64,000 nucleotides of DNA from Pseudogracilibacillus sp. (GCA_026169815.1 JAPFDT010000037.1:1-64000); one strand, 5' to 3'. Positions 9,145-18,912 are shown, counted from the stretch's first letter. The notes: generated from the letters alone by a model not told the origin. Program-made: numbers and translations.

Positions 9145-9377
9145 TAACTTAGTTTAGCGTTAGGCAGTTTGTCGCTTCGGGTCGTTTCTTTCCGCGGGAA
9201 CAGCTTCAGCCTTCGACGCACAGGACGTGCAAGTGCAAACGTTGCGACAGGACGTCGCGATTTTAGTTTGCCTCGGAAGCAAAGGACACTTCCTGCGGGT
9301 CTTCAGACTCGTTCAGTTTCCGCAGGAGTAAACGACCCTACGCTCCAAACTGCCAATATTGAAAGTGGATATATCTA
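9145..9377. repeat. Palindromic intergenic element, class G (opposite orientation)
   Basis: Arms GGCAGTTTGTCGCTTCGGG and TACGCTCCAAACTGCC match the copy at 387-560 in reverse complement. Core pieces are CTTTCCGCGGGAACAGC and TTTCCGCAGGAGTAAACG. The centre holds several unrelated small hairpins (CACAGGACGTG, CGACAGGACGTCG), so it was built differently from the first copy. It occupies the gap upstream of yabM. Confidence 0.8.
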
Positions 9378-9486
9378 ATAGTATTTTTTTCATTTTTTAA
9401 GAAGTTATATGAGTTAATATCATATTCTGAAATAAATATTTACAGTTTAAAGTAGATATAGTTAAATCTTTAAGAATCGAAATATA

Positions 9487-9690
9487 GTCACTGAAAAAGT
9501 GGTTTTAGTAAATAAAACTACAAAAAACTAATACAAAGCAGACCGAATATATGGAAACTCCTGCGGGAAGTAAGAGCCGATGTGAGACCCTGCAAGGCGA
9601 AGCCTGAAGGCAGGCAAAGAGCGTCACGTCCTGTGCTTCGCGGCTCACTGCTCGCCCGCGGAAAGCGGAATATATTCGGACTGCGATAGT
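9487..9690. repeat. Palindromic intergenic element, class A
   Basis: Outer arms GCAGACCGAATATATGGA and GGAATATATTCGGACTGC pair almost perfectly. The core is ACTCCTGCGGGAAG and CGCCCGCGGAAAGC. The centre carries CCCTGCAAGGCGAAGCCTGA plus CACGTCCTGTG, central modules also seen in other classes. The left flank GTCACTGAAAAAGTG is shared with the copy at 131-280. It lies beside the class G element in the yabM-spoVT gap. Confidence 0.8.
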
Positions 9691-9831
9691 TGTTTTCTAA
9701 TTATCGAATATAAATAAATCCTTTTTCATCTCAGTGGAAAGTACAATATTTTTCTAGAATACTGTTACGCTGTTCCCATCATCTATTCATAATCTAACGC
9801 AAATAACATTGTGCATCGAAAAAATTCCAAG

Positions 9832-9864
9832 AAAAAACAAGGCACCTGGATAGATGCCTTGTTT
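9832..9864 (-). terminator. Terminator of spoVT
   Basis: Stem CAAGGCA...TGCCTTG, followed on the minus strand by TTTTTTC. It begins 14 bp past the spoVT stop. Confidence 0.85.
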
Positions 9865-9877
9865 GTATGATGTAACA

Positions 9878-10414
9878 TTATTCCATTTGTTTTCCTAAGA
9901 AATTAGCCGCTGTTTCAATTACTTTATGTTCAATATCAGTGATCGCTTTGCCTTCTTTAGAAACAACTAACACTGCCCCAATCGGATCTCCATTTGCGAT
10001 GACAACACTTACCGCGTATGAGTCAATCGCTTCTTCTTTTCCTCGAATAATTTCAATCGAACTCGCTGTAGACTCGAGTTGATTAGTGCGCTCTTCAATC
10101 GCATCTTCAATTAAGGAACCAATTGCTTTATCTAAATAATCCTTTTTTGAATCGCCACTTATAGCAATAACTTCATCACGATCACAAATAAAGACAGGAA
10201 AATGTAAAGAATCGAATAATGACTCAGCATATTCTGTAGCAAAATGACCTAATTCGCTTATCGGAGAATATTTTTTCAGAATAACTTCTCCCTCACGTGC
10301 TACGAATATTTCTAATGGATCACCTTCTCGAATGCGTAATGTGCGTCTTATTTCTTTAGGAATTACTACTCGACCTAAGTCGTCAATTCGTCTGACTATT
10401 CCAGTTGCCTTCAT
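9878..10414 (-). CDS. spoVT: Stage V sporulation protein T (SpoVT), AbrB-family regulator
   Basis: Forespore transcription regulator that modulates sigma-G-dependent genes in B. subtilis. An AbrB-type swapped-hairpin DNA-binding domain lies at residues 1-50 (MKATGIVRRIDDLGRVVIPK, then EIRRTLRIREGDPLEIF). A GAF-like sensing domain follows at about 60-178 (FPVFICDRDEVIAISG). The open frame runs further upstream, but MKATGIVRRID is the family start and GAGAGG precedes it; the resulting 178 aa equals the usual length. On the minus strand a CATCATA at 10453-10447 resembles a sigma-G -10 element, with a poor -35. Confidence 0.96.
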   Translation of the reverse strand: MKATGIVRRIDDLGRVVIPKEIRRTLRIREGDPLEIFVAREGEVILKKYSPISELGHFATEYAESLFDSLHFPVFICDRDEVIAISGDSKKDYLDKAIGSLIEDAIEERTNQLESTASSIEIIRGKEEAIDSYAVSVVIANGDPIGAVLVVSKEGKAITDIEHKVIETAANFLGKQME

Positions 10415-10559
10415 ACTATTCAAACCTCTCATTCTGGATAAACTTTTATGATGACTTTTCATATACGAACTGTGAAAAACCACCAATATTGTTTTTAGTA
10501 TGAAGCATTGGAAAATAACTATACATCCAATTACCAAACTCATGCAATTTCATTGGTTT

Positions 10560-13500
10560 TTATTTTGCAGATGACGCTTCTTCCGCTTGTTTGGTTTCAT
10601 CATTTTCCGTTTCTTCTATGTCTACATCTTTTAATGCTTCAATAAATTTCCCAACAAATTCATAGCGCTCTTTTGTCGTTTCATTTTTCCATTTAAAAAT
10701 CACTTTCAAGTTATCTCCAGCCGTACCTAACTGCACTTGACGACCATACTCGTTTGCTAACATAAACAACTTCGTACCATCTACTTTTTGGCTACGATCT
10801 GCTTCTACAGTAAGTTCAATACGTTTACCATTTTCGACAATCGATTCAACCCGTTGTGATTTGGCCACCATTTTTAAATATGATACTAAAAATAACTCTG
10901 TTACTTCTTTTGGATACTCACCAAAACGATCGATTAATTCATCTTGAAGATCGCTAACATCATCCATTGATTCTAAACTTTGAAACGCCTTATACATATC
11001 AATTTTCTGTTTTTCATCTTGGATATACGTTTCTGGAATATAGGCATCAACTGATAACGTTAATTCCGGATTAAATGGCTGGACTTTCTCAACTGGCTGA
11101 CCTGTCTTTCTTGAATCAATAGCTTCTTTCAACATTTGAGAATACAAATCAAATCCAACTGAATCAATAAATCCATGTTGTTGTGACCCTAATAAATTAC
11201 CTGCACCACGAATAGATAAGTCACGCATAGCAATTTTAAAACCTGAACCTAGCTCAGTAAACTCACGAATCGCTTGTAATCGTTTCTCTGATACTTCTGT
11301 TAAAATTTTATCCTTTTGATACGTAAAATACGCATAAGCAACACGATTAGAACGTCCAACGCGTCCACGAAGTTGATAAAGCTGACTTAATCCCATATGA
11401 TCCGCATCGTACACAATGAGCGTGTTAACATTCGGAATATCTACTCCTGTTTCAATAATCGACGTACTTACTAACACATCGCTTTCTCCTTCGAGAAAAT
11501 CTAACATGACATTTTCTAATTCTGTTTCATTCATTCGCCCATGTGCTGTTGTTACTCTCGCAGATTCAACTAACATTTCTACTTCACGTGCGACTTTGTC
11601 GATATTATTTACCCGATTATATAATAAAAACACTTGCCCACCACGTGCAATTTCTCGTTCAATCGCTTCTTTAACAAAAGCTTTATTATGTTCTAATACA
11701 TACGTTTGCACAGGGAATCGATTTTCTGGCGGTGTTTCAATAACAGATAAATCACGAATTCCTAACATCGACATGTGCAATGTTCGAGGAATTGGTGTCG
11801 CTGTTAACGTCAGTACATCTACATTTGTTTTAATGTGTTTAATCTTTTCCTTATGCTTTACTCCAAAACGTTGCTCTTCATCCACAACCAGTAATCCCAA
11901 ATCTTTGTAAATAACGTCTTTAGATAATAAACGATGAGTCCCGATGACAATATCAACTGAACCATCCTTTAGTCCAGCGATTGTTTCTGTCTGTTGCTTT
12001 TTCGTACGGAATCGACTTAACAAACCAATATTAATTGGATAATCTTGAAACCTTTCTTGCAACGTCTGGAAATGTTGCTGTGCTAAAATAGTCGTTGGCA
12101 CTAATAAAGCGACTTGTTTCCCTTCAATAACCGCTTTAAAAATCGCACGAATCGCTACTTCTGTTTTCCCGTAACCAACATCCCCACATAGCAAACGATC
12201 CATTGGTCTTTCCTTTTCCATATCTTCTTTAATTTCTTCCACACATTTCAACTGATCATCTGTTTCTTGATAAGAGAATGCATGTTCAAACTCATCTTGT
12301 AATTCAGAGTCCTTTTCAAACGCATAGCCTTTTTGTGCTTGTCTTTCTGCATATAATTTAATTAACTCATCTGCAATATCTTCAACCGACGATTGGACTC
12401 TGCTTTTCACCTTCGCCCATTCCGCGCCACCGAGTTTATATAACCTTGGCTCTTTACCTTCTGAACCGACATATTTTTGCACTAAATCGATTTGGTCAAT
12501 CGGCACAAACAGTTTATCATCTCCTGAATAATGGATGACCATATAATCTTTATGCAATTTATTTACTTTTAACGTTTCAATACCAACATATTTACCAATT
12601 CCATGATTTCGATGTACAACGTAATCGCCGACTTTTAACTCTTGATAATTTTTAATTCTTTCCGCATTCGAAACATGTTGATTACGGCGCACTCGAGTTT
12701 GTTTCTTTTTAAACAGTTCACCTTCTGTTATAAGCGCTAGTTTATGCATTGGCAATTCAATTCCATTTACAACATTACCGACTGTTATAATCGGTTTTTC
12801 CACAGGTAATGTAAAGGACTCTTGAATCGCTACTTCCATATCATAATCTTGTAAAATACTTTGCACTTTTTTCGCTCTTTTTTCATTTAAAGTCGTAATA
12901 ATAACGGAGAAACCTGCTTTTTCCCAACGTTCTAACTCTGTTTTAAAGAGCGGCATTTGTCCATGAAATTCCTGCATCGCTCGTGTCGATAAGTTAACGA
13001 CATTTTCAGGTTGTGTATTCGGAATATTCCGTAAAAAGATGGACATATATATTCTTTGCTGTGTCATTTTTTCTCTTAATTGTGTCCAAGTAAATGATAA
13101 AGGTACACCTGCTACCATGTCCTGTCGCTCTAATAATGACGTCGTAAACTCCGCTTCTTCTCCATCAAGGTGCTCTGCCGCTTCTTGAATGCGTCCCATT
13201 TCATCAAAAATAAGTAACCCATCTTTTGGTACATAATCTAACAAACTAGTAGGCTCGTCATAAAATAAGGAAGTATATTTGTACATGTCACTAAATGATT
13301 CAGCTAATTTTAACTGATCAATATCTGCTTGAACAGTTTCCATTAATTTTTCTTTATCAGCTGAGGCTTTCATTTTCTGTAACGACTTCGCTAAAGATTG
13401 TTCTAATCTTTCGCCACCACGTATCAAATCTTCTTTCGTTAATAAAAGTTCTGTTGCTGGTCCTACTTTACAATCTGTTAACCTCTCTAGTGTTCGTTGA

Positions 13501-14132
13501 GTATCTGCATCAAAATAACGTACTGAATCAATTTCATCGTCAAACAACTCAATTCGAATCGGATGTTTTTCTGTCGGAGGGTATATATCGATAATCCCGC
13601 CACGCATACTAAATTCCGCTGGTGTTGTTACCATGTCCACTCGTTCATAACCCATATCGACAAGTTGAGCTAAATAATGATCAATATCAATACTTTCCCC
13701 TTCGATAAAAGGTAATTGATATCTTTGCCAATATGACACAGGTGGTAACATGCGCTTTAATGCCGCTACAGGTGCAATTAAAATACCATTATCACTTTGT
13801 AACCACTTCGTCACAGCATTCATTCGTTGCGAACGCATTTCTGGACTAGCTACAGCCATCTCTGCTGCAATTAATTCATTTACTGGATATAAATAGATGT
13901 CGGGGTTATCTGAAAATTCAATCATGTCTTCATATAGCTGTTGCGCGTGAATTAATTGATGCGTAATAATTAATTTCCTTTTTGGATATGATTGATCAAC
14001 TGTTGCCACAAACAAACTGCGCGCTGTTCCGGTTAATCCAGCAACTAATTGTTCTTTAAATCCATTCGATATACCATTCATTACGGATTGAATATCTTCT
14101 TTATCCTTTAAAAATTGATACAATTCTTTCAT
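10560..14132 (-). CDS. mfd: Transcription-repair coupling factor Mfd
   Basis: ATP-dependent translocase that removes stalled RNA polymerase from damaged template and recruits UvrA. In order: UvrB-like N-terminal module (SLFVATVDQSYPKRKLIITH), RNA-polymerase interaction domain around DYVVHRNHGIGKYVG, superfamily 2 helicase motor with Walker A LCGDVGYGKTEVAIRAIFKA, DEEQ box VVDEEQRFGV, LTLTATPIPRTLHMSM and QLRGRVGRSNRVAYAYF, then the C-terminal TRCF domain. The start is set at ATG 14132 (MKELYQFLKDK) after GGGGGTTTCATGT, giving about 1190 aa; the open frame extends 33 codons further without support. Confidence 0.97.
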   Translation of the reverse strand: MKELYQFLKDKEDIQSVMNGISNGFKEQLVAGLTGTARSLFVATVDQSYPKRKLIITHQLIHAQQLYEDMIEFSDNPDIYLYPVNELIAAEMAVASPEMRSQRMNAVTKWLQSDNGILIAPVAALKRMLPPVSYWQRYQLPFIEGESIDIDHYLAQLVDMGYERVDMVTTPAEFSMRGGIIDIYPPTEKHPIRIELFDDEIDSVRYFDADTQRTLERLTDCKVGPATELLLTKEDLIRGGERLEQSLAKSLQKMKASADKEKLMETVQADIDQLKLAESFSDMYKYTSLFYDEPTSLLDYVPKDGLLIFDEMGRIQEAAEHLDGEEAEFTTSLLERQDMVAGVPLSFTWTQLREKMTQQRIYMSIFLRNIPNTQPENVVNLSTRAMQEFHGQMPLFKTELERWEKAGFSVIITTLNEKRAKKVQSILQDYDMEVAIQESFTLPVEKPIITVGNVVNGIELPMHKLALITEGELFKKKQTRVRRNQHVSNAERIKNYQELKVGDYVVHRNHGIGKYVGIETLKVNKLHKDYMVIHYSGDDKLFVPIDQIDLVQKYVGSEGKEPRLYKLGGAEWAKVKSRVQSSVEDIADELIKLYAERQAQKGYAFEKDSELQDEFEHAFSYQETDDQLKCVEEIKEDMEKERPMDRLLCGDVGYGKTEVAIRAIFKAVIEGKQVALLVPTTILAQQHFQTLQERFQDYPINIGLLSRFRTKKQQTETIAGLKDGSVDIVIGTHRLLSKDVIYKDLGLLVVDEEQRFGVKHKEKIKHIKTNVDVLTLTATPIPRTLHMSMLGIRDLSVIETPPENRFPVQTYVLEHNKAFVKEAIEREIARGGQVFLLYNRVNNIDKVAREVEMLVESARVTTAHGRMNETELENVMLDFLEGESDVLVSTSIIETGVDIPNVNTLIVYDADHMGLSQLYQLRGRVGRSNRVAYAYFTYQKDKILTEVSEKRLQAIREFTELGSGFKIAMRDLSIRGAGNLLGSQQHGFIDSVGFDLYSQMLKEAIDSRKTGQPVEKVQPFNPELTLSVDAYIPETYIQDEKQKIDMYKAFQSLESMDDVSDLQDELIDRFGEYPKEVTELFLVSYLKMVAKSQRVESIVENGKRIELTVEADRSQKVDGTKLFMLANEYGRQVQLGTAGDNLKVIFKWKNETTKERYEFVGKFIEALKDVDIEETENDETKQAEEASSAK

Positions 14133-14260
14133 ACATGAAACCCCCATAGTATATAGCCTATTCCCGAATCCTATTATATAGTATTCCTTATATCGCAATT
14201 TGTTCATTCTATTTCCATATGTCAACGTCATATAACGAATTAACTATGAAGCGCAAAAAC

Positions 14261-14288
14261 AGCCTTGGCATTCCACCAAAGCTTTTTT
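14261..14288 (-). terminator. Hairpin between fin and mfd
   Basis: AGCCTTGG...CCAAAGCT with T runs on both sides (TTTTTT on plus, TTTTTG on minus). It probably ends the fin transcript before mfd. Confidence 0.6.
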
Positions 14289-14350
14289 GCACTTTTAAAA
14301 TCTTCATGCCTTAATTCTTTAGTTTATGAAACTAATATCATGTTCGCTGT

Positions 14351-14581
14351 TTATTGTAAAAAATAATCTAACTCATAATAAGTTGGATGTTGTCCTAATG
14401 ATGCTTCGCAATTCTCACAAATCGTCTGTACATGTACATCGCCATTATCTTTGTATTGAATCATTCTTGCTTTATCTTGAACCGACAATCGATCCCAGCC
14501 AAGCATAGAGGTCGATACTACTTGTTGCTCTAGTTGTCCGATTACATGTTTACAATGTTTACACTTATATACGATTGCCAT
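14351..14581 (-). CDS. fin: Anti-sigma-F factor Fin
   Basis: A 76 aa zinc-finger protein that in B. subtilis inhibits sigma-F, helping the switch to sigma-G in the forespore. Two CxxC pairs are visible: YKCKHCKHVIG near the N-terminus and TICENCEASLG near the C-terminus, as in the family. It lies between pth and mfd, exactly as yabK/fin does in B. subtilis. The start ATG follows AGGAGGTTTGAAGTTAA. A class B repeat occupies the gap before it. Confidence 0.95.
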   Translation of the reverse strand: MAIVYKCKHCKHVIGQLEQQVVSTSMLGWDRLSVQDKARMIQYKDNGDVHVQTICENCEASLGQHPTYYELDYFLQ

Positions 14582-14633
14582 TTAACTTCAAACCTCCTCA
14601 GTACAAACATCTATCTTTAGTTTGTCCGAGTCT

Positions 14634-14860
14634 AGAGGTTTTATTCATTGGGACAAAAACACCCCTACACATAGATATAGATTAATTAATCGCTTCGGAA
14701 ATATACTCCGCTTTCTGCGGGTGAGCGTTGAGCCGCTTCAGGCTTCGCCTTGCAGGGTCTCAACCTGCTCTTATCTCCCGCAAGAGTCTACGTATATTTC
14801 CTACGCTTAATTTTATTTGTTCAATTTTTTATGCATAAAATATATTTTTCCTAGCCTCAA
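14634..14860. repeat. Palindromic intergenic element, class B, inside a class C element
   Basis: Left part GGGACAAAAACA...ATTAATCGCTTCGGAAATATAC, core CGCTTTCTGCGGGTGAGCG, central CTTCAGGCTTCGCCTTGCAG hairpin, and right CTCCCGCAAGAGTCTACGTA, TATATTTCCTACGCTTAATT and CTAGCCTC. It corresponds end to end to the free class B copy at 60908-61137. On its right side sequence continues directly as the right half of a class C element, so it sits where a class C centre should be. Confidence 0.8.
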
Positions 14861-14990
14861 GTATTTTCGCATTCATGCTTTTATACAAGTAAACTTAGGT
14901 ACATGAACTTAAACGTATGTTCATAACATTTTGTATCTAATCATTCATGTTTTAATCAAATTATCTTATTATAAAATTGCTTCATACAGA
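14861..14990. repeat. Right half of a class C palindromic element
   Basis: GTATTTTCGCATTCATGCTT, ACAAGTAAACTTAGGTACAT, ACTTAAACGTATG and TCATTCATGTTTTAATCAAA correspond in order to the right half of the class C copies at 3271 and 38360. The TCCCGCAAGAGTC core of this half has been deleted. The left half is missing, and the neighbouring class B element takes its place. Confidence 0.75.
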
Positions 14991-14993
14991 CAA

Positions 14994-15557
14994 TTATTTC
15001 TGATTGAATTGATTCATTGCATCATTGAATGATGTTTCAATCCATTTTTCGCTTGCGTCTGCTGCAATCATGATAGCGTGATTTACATCATCCATTTCTG
15101 ATTTTGCAAACGACTGCAATACATAATCTACTATCGGCTGTGCTGTTGTAGGTCGGCCAATTCCAACACGGATTCGTTTAAAATCTTTTGTTCCTAAATG
15201 TTGAATCAGAGAACGAATACCATTATGCCCACCATGTCCACCTTTTTCACGTAAACGGATTTTGCCTGTCGGTAAATCTAAATCATCATAAATAACGATA
15301 ATATCTTCAACAGCAATTTTATAAAAATCGAGTAATGGACGAATACCTTCACCGCATAAATTCATAAATGTTTGTGGTTGTACAAACAATACTTTTTCTT
15401 GCTGTAACATCGTCATATCATAATCACATTTAAATTTATTTTTAGACAACTGGATGTGATTCCTTTTTGCTAATTCATCGACAACTAAAAAACCAATATT
15501 ATGGCGTGTTTTTTCATATTTCTTCCCTGGATTTCCTAAACCGATGACACACTTCAT
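14994..15557 (-). CDS. pth: Peptidyl-tRNA hydrolase (Pth/SpoVC)
   Basis: Cleaves peptidyl-tRNA released from stalled ribosomes and recycles the tRNA. Signature elements are [20 protein letters not shown] with the catalytic His at residue 19 and the conserved Asn residues, [38 protein letters not shown] and [13 protein letters not shown]. With ATG 15557 the protein is 187 aa, the usual size; the open frame extends further upstream without family similarity. The ribosome site is a weak GGGGT, but a 7-codon upstream frame with a strong AGGAGGG overlaps the start as ATGA and may couple translation. Confidence 0.96.
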   Translation of the reverse strand: MKCVIGLGNPGKKYEKTRHNIGFLVVDELAKRNHIQLSKNKFKCDYDMTMLQQEKVLFVQPQTFMNLCGEGIRPLLDFYKIAVEDIIVIYDDLDLPTGKIRLREKGGHGGHNGIRSLIQHLGTKDFKRIRVGIGRPTTAQPIVDYVLQSFAKSEMDDVNHAIMIAADASEKWIETSFNDAMNQFNQK

Positions 15558-15577
15558 TTTTCTACCCCATTTAACAT
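15554..15577 (-). CDS. Possible 7-codon leader ORF coupled to pth
   Basis: ATG at 15577 reads MLNGVEK and its TGA overlaps the pth ATG as ATGA. It is preceded by AGGAGGG seven to nine bases upstream, a much stronger site than that of pth itself. The AGGAGGG lies in the 3' arm of the hairpin at 15586-15628, so access could be regulated. Not recognised as a known leader peptide; it may be chance. Confidence 0.3.
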   Translation of the reverse strand: MLNGVEK

Positions 15578-15585
15578 TATTAATA

Positions 15586-15628
15586 ACCCTCCTAAACAAG
15601 AATATATGCCATTTCTTTTTAGGAGGGT
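15586..15628 (-). promoter_or_regulatory. Hairpin holding a strong ribosome binding site upstream of pth
   Basis: Eleven-base perfect inverted repeat ACCCTCCTAAA/TTTAGGAGGGT with a 21-base loop. On the minus strand the 3' arm is a full Shine-Dalgarno sequence, so folding would hide it. There is no T run, which argues against a simple terminator. Confidence 0.5.
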
Positions 15629-15655
15629 CCAATCATTTACAATATTCAAAGTTAT

Positions 15656-15684
15656 TGTGCAAAGTACACTTGCTTACTTGCACA
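15656..15684 (-). terminator. Hairpin after rplY
   Basis: TGTGCAAGTA...TACTTTGCACA, near-perfect on the minus strand with one bulge, about 20 bp past the rplY stop. The following sequence AATAACTTTG is poor in T, so termination would be weak or it may be a processing hairpin. Confidence 0.45.
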
Positions 15685-15703
15685 GAAAAGGGTAATTAAA
15701 CTA

Positions 15704-16345
15704 TTATGCTTCCTCTTCTTCTTCGTCTTCATCAGCGCCAACTAATTCAGGCTCTGCACTAAAGTCAACGTCTTCATCAGTTTCTTCTTCCTCTTCTTGA
15801 GGTGCAAGTACTGTTGCAACAGTTGCTTCAGCATCATCAGTGAATTCGTATAGATCTGACTTAGGTAAATCAGCAACAGAAATACTGTCTCCGATTTCTA
15901 ATTCATCTACATTAACAACAATTTCTTCTGGAATGTCACGAGGCTTCGCACGTACTTGTAATTCGAATAGTGGCTGTTGTAAAATTCCACCTTCTTTTGC
16001 ACCTACTGCTTCTCCTTCTAACGTTAATGGAACAGCTACGTCCATTTCTTCTGACATATCTACTACGTAAAAGTCAGCATGAATAACGTCACCTTTAACA
16101 GGGTGTGTTTGATATTCATGTAACATAACGTCAACTTTTTCACCATTTTCAACGTCTAAGCCGATAATAGCGTTACGACCTTCATCACGAACTGCTTTTA
16201 ATAATTCTAAGTTATTTACGCTAATTGATACAGGCGCTTCTTCCTGACCATATACAACTGCAGGGATAAACCCGTCACGTCTTAATTGATTTGTTGTTGC
16301 ACGTGTTAAATTTTCACGCTTGCTTGCTTTTAATGTAATTGCCAT
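15704..16345 (-). CDS. rplY: 50S ribosomal protein L25, general-stress (Ctc) form
   Basis: Binds 5S rRNA in the 50S subunit; in B. subtilis the Ctc version is induced under general stress. The N-terminal L25 domain (ITLKASKRENLTRATTNQLR, DGFIPAVVYG) is followed by the TL5/Ctc C-terminal beta domain and an unusually acidic tail of Glu and Asp, typical of Ctc forms and stronger in halotolerant bacilli. The start is ATG 16345 (MAITLK) after GGAGGAAATAAAA, giving 213 aa. It sits between prs and pth as in B. subtilis. Confidence 0.96.
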   Translation of the reverse strand: MAITLKASKRENLTRATTNQLRRDGFIPAVVYGQEEAPVSISVNNLELLKAVRDEGRNAIIGLDVENGEKVDVMLHEYQTHPVKGDVIHADFYVVDMSEEMDVAVPLTLEGEAVGAKEGGILQQPLFELQVRAKPRDIPEEIVVNVDELEIGDSISVADLPKSDLYEFTDDAEATVATVLAPQEEEEETDEDVDFSAEPELVGADEDEEEEEA

Positions 16346-16421
16346 TTTTATTTCCTCCAAATTATTTATACTACATTCTATTATGATGTAATAATTATTT
16401 TAAATGTATTTATACTATTGA

Positions 16422-17375
16422 TTAATCAAACAAAATACTTACTGATTGATTTTCATAGATGCGTGTAATTGCTTCGCCAAGTAAAGGTGCTACAGATAGT
16501 TGGGTTATTTTATCTATCTGCTTTTCTTCTGGCAGTTCAATTGTGTTTGTAACAACTAATTCTTTAATCTGCGAGTTTTGAATTCTCTCAATTGCTGGAC
16601 CTGATAATACAGGGTGTGTGATACAAACATACACTTCTTTTGCACCTTTTTCAATTAGTGCATCTGCAGCTAGCTGTATTGTTCCTGCTGTATCTATAAT
16701 ATCATCTACAATAACAACTGTCTTACCTTCCACATCACCAACAATATTCATCACTTCTGCTACATTTGGCTTTGGACGACGTTTATCAATAATACCAATT
16801 GGTGCTTGTAAACGTTCAGCCATTCTTCTAGCACGGATTACCCCACCATGGTCAGGTGATACAATAACTAAATCTTCCAAGTTTTTTTGTTTAATGTACT
16901 CTGCTAATAATGGAACCCCTTGTAAATGATCAATTGGTACATCAAAAAATCCTTGAATTTGTGGAGCGTGTAAATCTAATGTTAAAATTCGGTCCGCTCC
17001 TGATGTTTCGAGGAGATTAGCTACTAATTTCGACGTAATCGGTTCTCTTGAACGAGCTTTACGATCTTGACGTGCATAACCATAATAAGGAATCACAATG
17101 TTAATCGATTTAGCTGATGCGCGCTGTAATGCGTCAATTAAAATAAGTAATTCCATAATGTTCTCGTTAACAGGTTCAGATGTTGATTGAACGATGTACA
17201 CTTCACATCCTCGAACACTTTCTTCAATATTAATTTGCGTCTCGCCATCACTAAACTTAGTTACTGTACACTCCCCAAGCGGAACACCCATATGCTCAGC
17301 AATCTCTCTTGCTAACTTTTTGTTAGAATTTAAGGTGAATAGTTGTAATTGTCCGCGGCTACTTTGTGGTGACAT
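16422..17375 (-). CDS. prs: Ribose-phosphate pyrophosphokinase (PRPP synthetase)
   Basis: Makes PRPP from ribose 5-phosphate and ATP, feeding purine, pyrimidine, His and Trp synthesis. Signature elements are [16 protein letters not shown], the flexible loop [37 protein letters not shown] and the PRPP-binding [13 protein letters not shown]. At 317 aa it has the normal length. The start ATG follows GGAGGAATTCTTTC. It is 21 bp downstream of glmU, so both are probably in one transcript, as in B. subtilis (gcaD-prs). Confidence 0.98.
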   Translation of the reverse strand: MSPQSSRGQLQLFTLNSNKKLAREIAEHMGVPLGECTVTKFSDGETQINIEESVRGCEVYIVQSTSEPVNENIMELLILIDALQRASAKSINIVIPYYGYARQDRKARSREPITSKLVANLLETSGADRILTLDLHAPQIQGFFDVPIDHLQGVPLLAEYIKQKNLEDLVIVSPDHGGVIRARRMAERLQAPIGIIDKRRPKPNVAEVMNIVGDVEGKTVVIVDDIIDTAGTIQLAADALIEKGAKEVYVCITHPVLSGPAIERIQNSQIKELVVTNTIELPEEKQIDKITQLSVAPLLGEAITRIYENQSVSILFD

Positions 17376-17396
17376 GAAAGAATTCCTCCAGTTAGT

Positions 17397-18770
17397 TTAT
17401 ATTTTGCCTAATAATTTACTTGCATAACCTGCTTTTGATGATTCTCTTGCTCTTGCTATCGCTAGTGCATCTTTTTCAACATCGTTGGAAATAGTTGATC
17501 CAGCTGCGACTAAAGCTCCTTCGCCAATTGTTATTGGTGCAATTAAATTCGTATTACATCCAACGAATGCTCCGTCTTCTATAATAGTTTGATGTTTATT
17601 TATTCCATCATAGTTAACTGTTACCGTACCGCAACCGACATTAATATCTTTTCCTAATGTTGCATCCCCAATATAGCTAAGATGAGACACGCTTGTATCT
17701 TCACCAATTTCGGATTTCTTTAACTCTACAAAGTTACCGATTCTTGCTAAATCACCTACAGATGTCTCTGGGCGAATATGTGTAAACGGCCCAATGCTCG
17801 TCTCATTTCCTATTTTACTATTCTTTAGGACACTTTGTCTAATGACGTTATCTTTCCCAATCTCACAATGATCAATTTCACTATTTAGCCCAATATGTGT
17901 CCCTGAACCGATTGTTGTGTCACCTGTTATCATCGTACCAGGTTCAATTGTAACATCTTGTTCGATTGTTACATGCGGTCCAATATAAGTTGCATCCGGA
18001 TCTACAATAGTGACTCCATTGCGTAGATGGAATTCATTCAGACGTCTTTTCATGACTTTTTCCGCGTTTGCTAAAGCAACACGGTCATTTATTCCTATCG
18101 TTTCGGATTGATCTTCTGTAATAAATGCGGCTACTTTTTCACCTTCTGCTTTTAAAATTTCAATAACATCAGGTAAATAATATTCGCCTTGTGCGTTATC
18201 ATTACCTACTCTTTCTAATGCAGCAAAAAGCGCCTCATTATCAAAGCAGTATGTTCCCGTATTTATTTCATCGACTAATTTTTCATCATCTGTTGCATCT
18301 TTATGTTCAACGATACGTGTCACATTCAGGCTTTCATCACGTAGCACTCGCCCATATCCAGTAGGGTCATCCACCTTCGTCGTTAAAATTGTTGCCTTTG
18401 CTTGCGCAGTTTCATGATATTCGAAAAGGTTTTCGAATGTTTCGCTCGTAATTAAAGGAGTATCCCCACAAACAACAATTGTTGTACCTTGTTTGTCTTT
18501 TAACAATTCCTTTGCTTGCAAAACAGCATGTGCAGTACCTAATTGTTCCTCTTGTACAACGAATTCACTCTCATCGCCAATTTCAGCCATGACGTCTTCT
18601 GCGCCGTGTCCAACTATTGTCACTAATGATTGTATAGCTGTAGGTTTTAGCGCATCATTTACATAGCGAATCATTGGTTGACCTAAAATTGGATGGAGTA
18701 CTTTATATAATTTTGACTTCATGCGTGTTCCCTGGCCAGCAGCCAAAACAATTGCATAACGATTCTTCAT
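17397..18770 (-). CDS. glmU: Bifunctional GlmU: UDP-GlcNAc pyrophosphorylase / GlcN-1-P acetyltransferase
   Basis: Catalyses the last two steps to UDP-N-acetylglucosamine for cell wall synthesis. Residues 1-230 form the nucleotidyltransferase domain with AIVLAAGQGTRMKSK and GDTPLI. Residues 250-457 form a left-handed beta helix of hexapeptide repeats (IGPHVTIEQDVTIEPGTMI, IGSGTHIGLNSEI) with the acetyl-CoA-binding end. The 457 aa length is standard. The start ATG follows GGAGGTTGCTTC. First gene of the glmU-prs pair, with a terminator separating it from spoVG upstream. Confidence 0.98.
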   Translation of the reverse strand: MKNRYAIVLAAGQGTRMKSKLYKVLHPILGQPMIRYVNDALKPTAIQSLVTIVGHGAEDVMAEIGDESEFVVQEEQLGTAHAVLQAKELLKDKQGTTIVVCGDTPLITSETFENLFEYHETAQAKATILTTKVDDPTGYGRVLRDESLNVTRIVEHKDATDDEKLVDEINTGTYCFDNEALFAALERVGNDNAQGEYYLPDVIEILKAEGEKVAAFITEDQSETIGINDRVALANAEKVMKRRLNEFHLRNGVTIVDPDATYIGPHVTIEQDVTIEPGTMITGDTTIGSGTHIGLNSEIDHCEIGKDNVIRQSVLKNSKIGNETSIGPFTHIRPETSVGDLARIGNFVELKKSEIGEDTSVSHLSYIGDATLGKDINVGCGTVTVNYDGINKHQTIIEDGAFVGCNTNLIAPITIGEGALVAAGSTISNDVEKDALAIARARESSKAGYASKLLGKI

Positions 18771-18865
18771 GAAGCAACCTCCAATTCCTTTATCTCCATT
18801 ATAAAATAATAACCGAAATAACGTTCAAATTCAATAAATAACATTTATATTAGAAAAAATCCACT

Positions 18866-18899
18866 AAAAAAGACTAATTTTAGTAAATTAGTCTTTTTT
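18866..18899 (-). terminator. Terminator of spoVG
   Basis: Perfect stem AAAAAGACTAATTT/AAATTAGTCTTTTT with a four-base loop. It lies 14 bp past the spoVG stop and ends in a T run on both strands. Confidence 0.9.
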
Positions 18900-18912
18900 A
18901 GTTCCTATTTTT

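Noticed and set aside
9060..9221. Upstream extension of yabM
   Set aside because: The extra N-terminal codons are translated class G repeat and do not resemble flippase sequences; a better start lies at 9059.
11416..11910. Plus-strand frame inside mfd
   Set aside because: Antisense to the conserved helicase region, without ribosome site or family similarity; it is a shadow of mfd.
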